A stretch of 9,964 nt of DNA, from assembly GCA_022712335.1 (NCBI GenBank), contig JALAGR010000184.1, positions 1-9,964 of the forward strand, read 5' to 3'. Below the pieces are notes generated by a model that saw only the letters and a list, made by a program, of their open reading frames with translations, had not been told where the DNA came from and made no database searches. Shown here one piece after another: positions 1 to 6,469 of this stretch. How positions within the stretch are numbered: the stretch's first letter is position 1; each line of letters begins with the position of its first letter. The position numbers and the translations under genes are program-made. The stretch is from Pediococcus sp. (GTDB lineage: Bacteria > Bacillota > Bacilli > Lactobacillales > Lactobacillaceae).

Positions 1-50
1 AAGTTCTTGCAGTTACAGCAACACCTTGGTTTGGAAAATTTGAAAAATAA
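1..50 (+). CDS. lacD: C-terminal end of a second tagatose-1,6-bisphosphate aldolase-like gene (partial)
   Basis: Only the last 15 complete codons and the TAA stop (48-50) are in the window, reading VLAVTATPWFGKFEK. The VLAVTAT stretch is the same as residues 314-320 of the complete LacD at 2339-3331. The first 22 bases of the window match 3276-3297 exactly, in the same codon frame, so this is very probably the tail of a LacD paralogue. The final residues differ: PWFGKFEK here against SVEEKLQKMM there. LacD is known to split tagatose 1,6-bisphosphate into glyceraldehyde 3-phosphate and dihydroxyacetone phosphate. The next gene starts at or just after this stop codon, which suggests one transcript. 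Identity rests on a short tail, so other members of the LacD family remain possible. Confidence 0.72.
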   Translation, partial: VLAVTATPWFGKFEK

Positions 51-71
51 TTGACGAAATCAGGCTTGGAA

Positions 72-740
72 ATGAATAATTTTGAAGAAATTAAAAAAGC
101 TAACCCTAATTTAAATATTATTAATATTAATAACGAAAAATTCCGCGATTACGGAGTAGTTTATGATAACTACGATTTGACTGAAATTAATGAATATATG
201 GACAATGTGCTTATTCCAGAAAATAGTGTTTATACACCTAAAAATCCAGACATTGAGAAAATGACGATCATTAGTCAATTAAGTGCGGACGTTTTTGGCG
301 GAATGAAGTTATCCGCAGGTGAATGTATGGGACACTGTGATGCATTTTCAGCAATTGAATTTCACCAAGGCAGTGAAGTGAACATCACTTTTACTGATTT
401 AATTATGGTATTAGGTAAACGCCGAGATCTTCGAAACTATGAATATAATGCAGAAGAAAATGCTGAAATATTTTTTATTCCTAAAGGGACCGTGTTTGAA
501 ATGTTTAGTGATACGTTGCATTATAGCCCAATCGACGTTGACTCATCAGGATTTAAGGCACTGGTTGTAGTGTTGAATGGGACCAATGAGGTTCTTTTAA
601 GTTCAGTAAAATCTAGTAATAAAATGTTAGTTAAACAAAATAAATTCCAATTAGCCCATCAATCTCGGAAAGATAAGGTGAAAGCTGGAGTTTTACCAGG
701 AGTGAAGGGGAATTTAATTCAAGTAAAGCCGATGAATTGA
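72..740 (+). CDS. DUF4867-like cupin protein linked to tagatose metabolism
   Basis: The product is 222 residues if translation starts at ATG 72. An in-frame TTG at 51, directly after the preceding stop, would add seven residues; neither start has a strong ribosome binding site, and coupling to the upstream gene is likely. I recognise the overall pattern as DUF4867, a family often found beside tagatose or galactosamine genes, with no assigned reaction that I know of. The middle has a cupin-like metal-site layout: AGECMGHCDAFSAIEFHQG near residues 82-100, with H88, E96 and H98, and a second histidine in FSDTLHYSP (H150). No signal peptide or membrane segment is seen, so it should be cytosolic. 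Being wedged behind a lacD-type gene, it may act on a related sugar phosphate, for example as an isomerase or epimerase; that is inference only. Confidence 0.72.
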   Translation: MNNFEEIKKANPNLNIININNEKFRDYGVVYDNYDLTEINEYMDNVLIPENSVYTPKNPDIEKMTIISQLSADVFGGMKLSAGECMGHCDAFSAIEFHQGSEVNITFTDLIMVLGKRRDLRNYEYNAEENAEIFFIPKGTVFEMFSDTLHYSPIDVDSSGFKALVVVLNGTNEVLLSSVKSSNKMLVKQNKFQLAHQSRKDKVKAGVLPGVKGNLIQVKPMN

Positions 741-747
741 GGAGGTG
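740..747 (+). promoter_or_regulatory. Strong ribosome binding site of the 41-codon gene
   Basis: AGGAGGTG overlaps the TGA stop of the DUF4867-like gene and lies six bases before ATG 754. This near-perfect anti-16S match is the main reason to accept the short gene downstream, and it suggests translational coupling between the two. Confidence 0.8.
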
Positions 748-753
748 TGTTTG

Positions 754-879
754 ATGGAATGTGCAGTCGACGAAAGTAAACTTACAGAAGAACAAAAGGT
801 GGAAATTGAACGCGAAGAAGAAATTCAACGTGAAATGATCAAACGCCAGATGGAAGAAATGGGTATTAATCGTAAATAA
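754..879 (+). CDS. 41-residue acidic small protein of unknown function
   Basis: I do not recognise this protein. It has 41 residues, begins MECAVDESKLTEEQ and ends EEMGINRK. From about residue 9 to 38 it is dominated by Glu, Lys, Arg and Gln with regular Ile/Met spacing, as expected for one long amphipathic helix. There is a single cysteine at position 3 and no membrane segment. The start is set by a strong ribosome binding site 14 bases downstream of the preceding stop region, and the stop is followed within 10 bases by an intrinsic terminator, so it is the last gene of the lacD-like/DUF4867 unit. It could be a small partner protein of its neighbours. The excellent start signal and the terminator placement make a real gene likely. 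Confidence 0.72.
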   Translation: MECAVDESKLTEEQKVEIEREEEIQREMIKRQMEEMGINRK

Positions 880-886
880 CCTTTAT

Positions 887-919
887 AAGAGCCATAGCTA
901 TGATGCTATGGCTCTTTTT
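887..919 (+). terminator. Intrinsic terminator after the DUF4867/small-protein unit
   Basis: A perfect 12-bp stem (AAGAGCCATAGC, 887-898, pairing with 905-916) closes a six-base loop and runs into five T residues (915-919). It ends the first transcript and isolates it from the MFS gene. Confidence 0.92.
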
Positions 920-945
920 GTGGCAATTTTTATTTTTACGTACTC

Positions 946-954
946 TGCTATAAT
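946..954 (+). promoter_or_regulatory. Extended -10 promoter of the MFS gene
   Basis: TGCTATAAT is a perfect extended -10 element (TG-N-TATAAT) 38 bases before the TTG start of the MFS gene. No good -35 hexamer lies 16-18 bases upstream, where the sequence is AT-rich, which fits an extended -10 promoter that does not need one. Confidence 0.7.
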
Positions 955-991
955 GAAAATTAACTAATAAGTAGTAAGTAAGGAGAATATT

Positions 992-2194
992 TTGAACTGG
1001 AAAAAAGGAACCTTAGGCTGGGGTGGGATGCTAGCCCTCGTAATTTTAATTGGACTAATGTTGCGGACGCCAATCACCACCCTGCCATTGATGCTAGGAG
1101 ATCTAGCAAGAAAATTGGATGTTTCCAAAGGAAGTTTGGGAATCTTGACGACATTGCCATTAATCATGTTTATGTTATTTTCGAGTGTCGCATCGACCAT
1201 TTTAAAAAAGCTGGGTTTTAAAAAATCACTTCTACTAACTTTAACTGTTTTATTGATCGGCTCACTACTGCGCTTGATCGTAACGATGCCGACGATGATT
1301 ATCGGGACGAGTTTAATTGGGATGGGAATTGCATATTTAAACGTCTACATGCCGTCATTTGTTGCAGCCTATTTTCCCAATAACATTGGGCTCTACACTT
1401 CGCTTTATACGTTTGCGATGATGTTTGGTGTCGCGCTTTTCAACATTATCACGGCGCCAGTCATGCTAATGACGGGCTGGTGGAGCATGCTGGTAGTGCT
1501 AGTGATTACGCCACTATTAGCGCTGGGAATCTGGTTATTCTTGATGCCGCATTTATCGGAAGAAATTCATGAACCTCAAGTTGAAGTTCAGAAAGAAAAT
1601 GTACCGACTGAAAAAATCTGGTTAAACAAAAAAGCTTGGGTTTTCCTAATTATGTTTGGAAGCCAATCGATTCTGAATTACACATTTACAGCGTGGATGC
1701 CTTCTCTAATGGCATATCACCATGTTGGAACGGGGGTAGTCGGGATTATCATGGCAGGATTTTCATTGATCGGATTACCAATTACCGTGTTGTTACCACA
1801 GCTACTGATGAAATGGGGTAACTTTGGAGAAACGATTCTAGTAGCTTCTGCTGGAATTGCAGGATTAATTGCTTCGATTATGCTATTTTTCCAAAACACC
1901 TCAGCAACTTGGTTTTGGATGATCGAAAGCTTACTTTTAGGATACGCAATCGGATTTTTCTTTATGTTTGTAGTTACCATGTTTGCAATTAAGACAGGAA
2001 GCCCGTATCAAACAGCGCAACTTTCAGGGATGGCGCAGGCTGGAGGCTACTTTATTGCTGCGCTCGGTCCCGTTGTATACGGATGGGCTTTTGGACAAAA
2101 TCCAGCAGGAAACCTCCAAAATGTAGCCTTTGTAGTAGCAATTTTATTAGCGACAATTATGGGATTGATGATCGTTAGAACTAAAAAAGTTTAA
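992..2194 (+). CDS. MFS transporter, CynX/NimT family
   Basis: A 400-residue polytopic membrane protein with about 12 hydrophobic segments, the usual size of the major facilitator superfamily. The first segment contains LRTPITTLPLMLGDL (residues 24-38), matching the CynX/NimT-type signature around R25. Two six-helix halves are separated by a charged cytoplasmic loop at about 188-213. Translation must start at TTG 992 (MNWKKG), because AAGGAG at 980-985 sits six bases before it and no upstream in-frame ATG exists. CynX-type members export or import small organic anions and drugs such as cyanate or nitroimidazoles; the substrate here cannot be read from the sequence. It has its own promoter and terminator, so it need not be functionally tied to the flanking tagatose genes. 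Confidence 0.88.
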   Translation: MNWKKGTLGWGGMLALVILIGLMLRTPITTLPLMLGDLARKLDVSKGSLGILTTLPLIMFMLFSSVASTILKKLGFKKSLLLTLTVLLIGSLLRLIVTMPTMIIGTSLIGMGIAYLNVYMPSFVAAYFPNNIGLYTSLYTFAMMFGVALFNIITAPVMLMTGWWSMLVVLVITPLLALGIWLFLMPHLSEEIHEPQVEVQKENVPTEKIWLNKKAWVFLIMFGSQSILNYTFTAWMPSLMAYHHVGTGVVGIIMAGFSLIGLPITVLLPQLLMKWGNFGETILVASAGIAGLIASIMLFFQNTSATWFWMIESLLLGYAIGFFFMFVVTMFAIKTGSPYQTAQLSGMAQAGGYFIAALGPVVYGWAFGQNPAGNLQNVAFVVAILLATIMGLMIVRTKKV

Positions 2195-2200
2195 AAATAA

Positions 2201-2237
2201 GCCTTTGAATTTCAGATGAAGTTCAAGGGCTTTTTTT
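2201..2237 (+). terminator. Intrinsic terminator of the MFS gene
   Basis: A 13-bp stem with two G-T pairs (2201-2213 with 2218-2230), loop AGAT and seven T residues (2231-2237). It begins seven bases after the MFS stop codon. Confidence 0.92.
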
Positions 2238-2248
2238 GTGCAGGTAAA

Positions 2249-2263
2249 TGAAAGCGTTTGACA
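2249..2263 (+). promoter_or_regulatory. Imperfect cre (CcpA) site overlapping the lacD -35 box
   Basis: TGAAAGCGTTTGACA has a perfect left half and centre of the cre consensus (TGWAANCGNTNWCA), but its right half is one base too long before the final CA. It overlaps the TTGACA box, where bound CcpA would block RNA polymerase. Catabolite repression of lac/tagatose genes is well established; whether this variant is bound is not. Confidence 0.5.
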
Positions 2264-2286
2264 AACTGGTACCAACCAGTTAAAAT
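2258..2286 (+). promoter_or_regulatory. lacD promoter
   Basis: A consensus -35 TTGACA (2258-2263), a 17-bp spacer and a -10 TAAAAT (2281-2286), predicting a transcription start near 2293 and a leader of about 45 bases. This is the strongest sigma-A-type promoter in the window. The spacer is nearly filled by an operator (2265-2280), so it should be tightly controlled. Confidence 0.85.
2265..2280 (+). promoter_or_regulatory. Operator O1 inside the lacD promoter spacer
   Basis: ACTGGTACCAACCAGT is a perfect 6-4-6 inverted repeat, ACTGGT...ACCAGT. The TGGT-N4-ACCA core resembles sites of HutC-type GntR repressors such as those controlling amino-sugar and tagatose genes; that assignment is inference. 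Bound between -35 and -10 it would prevent polymerase from binding. No regulator gene is in the window. Confidence 0.72.
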
Positions 2287-2297
2287 AAACTTTGTTG

Positions 2298-2313
2298 AAT
2301 GGTACCAACCAGT
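2298..2313 (+). promoter_or_regulatory. Operator O2 in the lacD leader
   Basis: AATGGTACCAACCAGT repeats the last 14 bases of O1 exactly, with a slightly degenerate left arm (ATGGT instead of CTGGT). The centres of O1 and O2 are 33 bp apart, about three helical turns, so both dimers would lie on the same DNA face and could cooperate. Confidence 0.7.
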
Positions 2314-2338
2314 ACGAATGAGAAGGGGAGTATTACAA

Positions 2339-3331
2339 ATGGAAAACGGTAAAATTAGAGGAATCAAAGCATTGTCAGACAAGAACGGTGTGATTAGCGC
2401 ACTTGCTATTGATCAACGTGGATCATTGAAGAAAATGATTGGAGCAGCAAGCGGTCATGAAGCTACGCAAAATGAAATCGAAGACTTTAAAGTGGCAATT
2501 TCTTCAGAATTAACACCTTATGCTAGTGGAATTTTGCTAGATCCTGAATATGGTATTCCTGCTGCTCGAGTTCGTGACGAAAATGCGGGATTATTGGTTG
2601 CTTACGAAAAAACTGGATATGATGCTACGGAACCTGGACGATTCCCAGATATCTTAGACGAATGGTCAGTTCGCAAGTTGAAAGAACTTGGTGCTGATGC
2701 GGTTAAATTTTTACTTTACTATGATGTTGATGAAGGAAACCAAGTTAACGAACGTAAGCATGCATTTATCCAACGTTTAGGTGACGAATGCAAGGCAGAA
2801 GATATGCCATTTTTCCTCGAATTAGTTTCATACGATGCTAAAAATGATGACGTCAAAGGTAAAGAATATGCCGCTGTAAAACCACATAAAGTAATTGAAA
2901 TGACGAAAGAATTTTCGAAACCGGAATATGGCGTAGATGTATTGAAACTAGAAGTTCCCGTAAACCAAATCTATGTCGAAGGTTTCGCTGAGAATGCGGA
3001 TGACGTCGTTTATAGTAAGGAAGAAGCAGCTAAGTATTACAAAGAACAAAGCGATGCTACAGATCTGCCATTCATTTTCTTGAGTGCAGGCGTTTCAGCC
3101 GAACTATTCCAAGAAGAATTGAAGTTCGCGCATGAAGCTGGTTCGAAGTTCAATGGTGTCCTTTGTGGGCGTGCTACATGGCGCAATGCAATCGAACCAT
3201 TCGCTGGCGAAAGTGAAGAAGTGGGTCGTAAATGGCTCCAAACTCAAGGTAAGAAGAATATTGAAGATTTGAATGAAGTTCTTGCAGTTACAGCAACTTC
3301 AGTTGAAGAAAAACTTCAAAAAATGATGTAA
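2339..3331 (+). CDS. lacD: Tagatose-1,6-bisphosphate aldolase LacD (class I)
   Basis: A 330-residue cytosolic enzyme, the normal length for LacD. It cleaves D-tagatose 1,6-bisphosphate to dihydroxyacetone phosphate and glyceraldehyde 3-phosphate, the last step of the tagatose-6-phosphate route for lactose, galactose or galactosamine. The Schiff-base lysine is K203 in VLKLEVPVN, and K123 (AVKFLLYYD) and E161 (FFLELVSYD) fit the other active-site residues described for streptococcal LacD, all offset by two. Other family landmarks are LAIDQRGSL (22-30), ILLDPEYG (65-72), FLSAGVS (247-253) and GVLCGRATW (273-281). The ATG at 2339 is chosen because AAGGGGAG (2323-2330) lies eight bases upstream; the longer reading to TTG 2258 would translate the promoter and operators. 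It stands alone between terminators, and lacA, lacB and lacC are not in view. Confidence 0.95.
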   Translation: MENGKIRGIKALSDKNGVISALAIDQRGSLKKMIGAASGHEATQNEIEDFKVAISSELTPYASGILLDPEYGIPAARVRDENAGLLVAYEKTGYDATEPGRFPDILDEWSVRKLKELGADAVKFLLYYDVDEGNQVNERKHAFIQRLGDECKAEDMPFFLELVSYDAKNDDVKGKEYAAVKPHKVIEMTKEFSKPEYGVDVLKLEVPVNQIYVEGFAENADDVVYSKEEAAKYYKEQSDATDLPFIFLSAGVSAELFQEELKFAHEAGSKFNGVLCGRATWRNAIEPFAGESEEVGRKWLQTQGKKNIEDLNEVLAVTATSVEEKLQKMM

Positions 3332-3346
3332 ATTGAACTTAAAACG

Positions 3347-3379
3347 TACTTCGTAACGAACTTGTTGCGAAGTATTTTT
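3347..3379 (+). terminator. Intrinsic terminator of lacD
   Basis: An 11-bp stem with one G-T pair (3347-3357 with 3364-3374), six-base loop and five T residues (3375-3379), starting 15 bases after the stop codon. Confidence 0.88.
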
Positions 3380-3457
3380 AATTTGTAAAAGGAATTTTGA
3401 ATTTGTGCGTATCTCTGTATTGTTGAGCTAAAAATCAAGGTATGGAGGTATTTGAGT

Positions 3458-3553
3458 ATGGACATCGATGATTTATCCAATTTATTGAAAATGACGACGA
3501 ATAACAATCAAATAACCAAACTAGACCGAAATTTGCAATCCAAGCGAAGTTGA
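3458..3553 (+). CDS. Possible 31-residue small protein or leader peptide before fbp
   Basis: An ORF of 31 codons, beginning MDIDDLSNLLKMTT and ending LQSKRS, with GGAGGT (3444-3449) eight bases before its ATG. That ribosome binding site is among the best in the window, although the -35 region of the fbp promoter begins right at its stop codon. The N-terminal half is acidic and amphipathic, the C-terminal half polar and basic; no membrane segment is present. I do not recognise it. A promoter for it is unclear: TTGAAT at 3397-3402 followed by TATTGT at 3418-3423 is weak and has a short spacer. It may be a small protein, a leader peptide, or chance; the start signal is the chief support. Confidence 0.45.
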   Translation: MDIDDLSNLLKMTTNNNQITKLDRNLQSKRS

Positions 3554-3554
3554 T

Positions 3555-3582
3555 TTGTAAGCGGTTTTATTTATGTTATCAT
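3555..3582 (+). promoter_or_regulatory. fbp promoter with extended -10
   Basis: A -35-like TTGTAA (3555-3560), 16-bp spacer and extended -10 TGTTATCAT (hexamer 3577-3582), about 45 bases before the fbp start codon. Confidence 0.65.
3556..3569 (+). promoter_or_regulatory. cre (CcpA) site in the fbp promoter
   Basis: TGTAAGCGGTTTTA matches the cre consensus TGWAANCGNTNWCA at every defined position except one (T for C at position 13). It covers most of the -35 box and half the spacer, so CcpA binding should repress. Glucose repression of a gluconeogenic gene makes physiological sense. Confidence 0.65.
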
Positions 3583-3627
3583 CTAAGGTATTAATTCTAA
3601 ATAAATAATTAAAAAGGATCTATACCA

Positions 3628-5544
3628 ATGTATAAAGAAAAATATTTTGAAGAGTTAAAGAAGGAATTTAATAGCGAAGATGAGATCGTAACTGAAATCG
3701 TCAACTTAGAAGCTATCCTGAATTTGCCTAAAGGGACGGAATATTTTATTAGCGATATTCACGGTGAATATGATGGTTTAAATCACATTTTAAAAACGGG
3801 CGCTGGAATCATTCGAGAGAAGATTAATTACCGCTTTCCAGAGATGGCTGATTCTGATAAAAACGAATTAAACTTTGTTGTGGCGTACCCCAAATATGCG
3901 CTAGAAAAAGTGCAATCACAGAAAAATGAAGATGAACTAACACAATGGTATTACACGATGATTGCACGCATGATTGAAGTGACTCAATACTGTGCCAGCA
4001 AATATTCGCGTTCCAAAGTTCGTAAAAGTTTGCCGACCAAATATGCGTATATTATTGAAGAGCTGTTATATGTAGAGGGTAGTCCTAAAAATAAGCAAAA
4101 ATACTATGAACGTATTATTAGCAAAGTGATCGAATTAAATCGAGCGCAAGATTTAATTCAAAGTCTGGCGGGCACGATTCAAAAGATGGTGATTGATCAT
4201 ATTCACATCGTTGGGGATGTTTTTGATCGTGGTCAAAAATCCAATCAGGTACTTGAACTACTAGAGCATGCCCACTCGCTAGACTTCCAGTGGGGCAACC
4301 ATGACGTACTTTGGCTAGGTGGTTACGCAGGATCACAAGCTTGCATTGCGACCATATTCAGAATTGCGACACGCTATGGTTATATTTACGACTTAGAGCG
4401 TGAATATGGAATTAATTTGCGTGCGTTGTTCACTTATGCAACGCAACATTATCAGACAAATCCAGCATTCGAGCCTAAAGCGGGCGACTTTGACCAAAAT
4501 AATATGGACCTGCTATCTCAAGTACACCAAGCATTAACAGTGATGCAGTTTAAGTTGGAGGGTCAAATCATTAAACGCCAACCTGAATTTCAAATGGATG
4601 ATCGCTTATTTTTGGATGAAGTTCACCAAGGGGAAATTCAGCTCGGAGATCAAAGTTACCCACTAGAAAATGCTTGTTTTCAAACGGTTGATGTTGATAA
4701 TCCGTACGCGCTTACCGCTGAAGAACAGGAAGTTATTGATAGTTTGAGCTACTCATTTAGACATTCACCAAAAATCAAAGTGCATATGGATTTCATTTTG
4801 AATAAGGGGAGTATGTATCTGATTTATAATAATAACTTACTGTATCATGGCTGTATTCCACTTACTGAAGATGGCGATTTTGATGAGTTTGAATATCAGG
4901 ATAAAAAATATGCTGGAAAAGATTTACTGTCATTTTTCGAACGTCACATCCGAGCAGGAGCAGCAAGGCAGGCAGATACAGAAAATGATGATACAGATTT
5001 GATGTGGTACTGCTGGATAGGAAAAAAATCACCGCTCTTCGGGCGAACCGCGATGACCACTTTTGAACGCTATTTTATTGCGGATCCAGCGACTCATAAA
5101 GAGGGCGATAATCCATACTTCAAACTAAGAGACCGCTTAACAACTGCGCACTACATTTTACAAAAATTTGGGTTAGACGAGCGCAGTAGCTACATTATCA
5201 ACGGGCACACTCCGGTCAAGGTTAGCGAAGGCGAATCACCAATTAAGGGCGGCGGACAAATTATCGTAATTGACGGAGGATTATCTGAAGCCTACCAGAA
5301 ATCAACTGGAATCGCAGGATATACTTTGATCAATAATTCCTACGGTTTCCAAATTGTAACGCATATGCCATTCCAAGGAGTAGATGATTTATATGAATCA
5401 CAAACCCAATCCACTAGTCTCAAGCGAATCATTGATCGCGACTTACCACGTCGTAACATTGCAGACACCACGATTGGAACAGAACTGAAACACCAAGTTG
5501 ATGACTTAAAGTATCTTTTGGAGTCGGCTGAAGCTAATCGTTAA
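3628..5544 (+). CDS. fbp: Class III fructose-1,6-bisphosphatase
   Basis: A 638-residue cytosolic enzyme, close to the roughly 640-670 residues of Firmicutes class III enzymes. It hydrolyses fructose 1,6-bisphosphate to fructose 6-phosphate, the committing step of gluconeogenesis. It belongs to the metallophosphoesterase fold, shown by SDIHGEYDG (42-50), GDVFDRG (196-202), GNHD (223-226) and the late NGHTPV (525-530) with GQIIVIDGG (543-551), which supply the metal-binding Asp, His and Asn residues. All motifs are intact. ATG 3628 is preceded by AAGGA at 3614-3618. The promoter carries a cre site, implying repression when glucose is plentiful. Its last 11 bases overlap the convergent CorA-type gene, and no hairpin terminator is visible after the stop. 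Confidence 0.96.
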   Translation: MYKEKYFEELKKEFNSEDEIVTEIVNLEAILNLPKGTEYFISDIHGEYDGLNHILKTGAGIIREKINYRFPEMADSDKNELNFVVAYPKYALEKVQSQKNEDELTQWYYTMIARMIEVTQYCASKYSRSKVRKSLPTKYAYIIEELLYVEGSPKNKQKYYERIISKVIELNRAQDLIQSLAGTIQKMVIDHIHIVGDVFDRGQKSNQVLELLEHAHSLDFQWGNHDVLWLGGYAGSQACIATIFRIATRYGYIYDLEREYGINLRALFTYATQHYQTNPAFEPKAGDFDQNNMDLLSQVHQALTVMQFKLEGQIIKRQPEFQMDDRLFLDEVHQGEIQLGDQSYPLENACFQTVDVDNPYALTAEEQEVIDSLSYSFRHSPKIKVHMDFILNKGSMYLIYNNNLLYHGCIPLTEDGDFDEFEYQDKKYAGKDLLSFFERHIRAGAARQADTENDDTDLMWYCWIGKKSPLFGRTAMTTFERYFIADPATHKEGDNPYFKLRDRLTTAHYILQKFGLDERSSYIINGHTPVKVSEGESPIKGGGQIIVIDGGLSEAYQKSTGIAGYTLINNSYGFQIVTHMPFQGVDDLYESQTQSTSLKRIIDRDLPRRNIADTTIGTELKHQVDDLKYLLESAEANR

Positions 5545-6439
5545 ATTTTTTAAAGCGTAAAATAATCCAGGTAATCAAAGCCAGTACGCCACTTACGGCA
5601 ACCATCGACCAAAAACCTTGAGCAGTATGACGACCGGGAAGTCCACCGGTGTTCATGCCCCAAAGTCCAGCAATTAAAGAGGGAACGGAGATAACAAGTG
5701 CCGCTGAATCTAAATATTTCATTAAATGGTTTAAATGATTACTCATAATATCTGAGAACAAACCGCTGATAGCGTCAATCAAATCACGATAAACTTCGAC
5801 TAGTTTAGTGATCTGACGTTCAGCGGTTTTTATATTGTAAATCACCGTTTCATCTTGAAGATTTTTGGAAAATTCATCCAATTTAAAAAGATGTTCCAAG
5901 GCATGATGCTGAGTTTCTAGCGTGTGTTGCAGAAGAACCGTATCTTTTTTAATGTTTTTAAGCTGGATCAATTCTTCGTTTTTGGTGGTTTGAGACGATT
6001 GTTGTTCTAAATGTTCTAGTTGTTTTTTAATATGGGCCAATTTAGTTCGGTAATTATCATAAACGTGTAGTAGAAAATGGGCGATAACTGCTTCATTGGA
6101 ATCAAGCTGAGTTGCGGACGTTAATTGTTGTAGCTCATCTTCAGTATTGGAATTTTCGTGCACGAAAAATGTGAGCTGGTGTGGATTAGAAACGATGAGT
6201 AACGGATCTAAGATAACGCTGAAATTAGTTTGGATATTCATCATCACCAAATTACACAACCCAACGATGTAAGTAGTTTGACCTTGGTCATCTTTAACGG
6301 TAGAAGTACGTGGAAAAACTTCAGGAGTTTCAATTCCTTCTGTAATATTTGTAGGAAGGTGTTCGTGTCTAATTTGGCTTTGTAATTCGGTGAAATTTTT
6401 AAATTTAATGACCTGAAATTGGTTAGAATGATTCTGCAT
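5534..6439 (-). CDS. CorA-type divalent cation transporter
   Basis: A 301-residue inner membrane protein of the CorA metal ion transporter family, which forms pentameric channels for Mg2+ or related ions. A long, largely helical cytoplasmic part (about 1-243, with a coiled stretch at 132-220) precedes two C-terminal membrane segments at about 245-260 and 276-295. The GMN signature is present at 261-263, but the periplasmic loop reads GMNTGGLPG rather than GMN-x-MPE. That loop resembles ZntB-like and other divergent members, so Mg2+, Zn2+ or Co2+ are all possible. The basic tail RFKKFND ends the protein. The start is ATG 6439, with GGAGG (6451-6455) 11 bases upstream. It is convergent with fbp (11-bp overlap) and divergent from the dehydrogenase gene. 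Confidence 0.87.
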   Translation of the reverse strand: MQNHSNQFQVIKFKNFTELQSQIRHEHLPTNITEGIETPEVFPRTSTVKDDQGQTTYIVGLCNLVMMNIQTNFSVILDPLLIVSNPHQLTFFVHENSNTEDELQQLTSATQLDSNEAVIAHFLLHVYDNYRTKLAHIKKQLEHLEQQSSQTTKNEELIQLKNIKKDTVLLQHTLETQHHALEHLFKLDEFSKNLQDETVIYNIKTAERQITKLVEVYRDLIDAISGLFSDIMSNHLNHLMKYLDSAALVISVPSLIAGLWGMNTGGLPGRHTAQGFWSMVAVSGVLALITWIILRFKKFND

Positions 6440-6469
6440 GAAATTGTAATCCTCCTTTTGATGAAACGG

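Noticed and set aside
631..828. Antisense ORF across the end of the DUF4867-like gene and the 41-codon gene.
   Set aside because: No credible ribosome binding site, low-complexity Phe/Leu-rich product, and it is the mirror of well-supported genes. Similar antisense or alternate-frame ORFs inside the MFS, fbp, CorA-type and membrane-protein genes were dropped for the same reason.
2258..2338. An N-terminal extension of LacD starting at TTG 2258 with two WYQPV repeats.
   Set aside because: The codons are the -35 box, operators O1 and O2 and the leader read as protein. The ATG at 2339 has a proper ribosome binding site and gives the usual LacD length.
3384..3457. A riboswitch or structured leader upstream of the 31-codon ORF.
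   Set aside because: No conserved riboswitch motif, T-box sequence or alternative terminator pairing could be made out.
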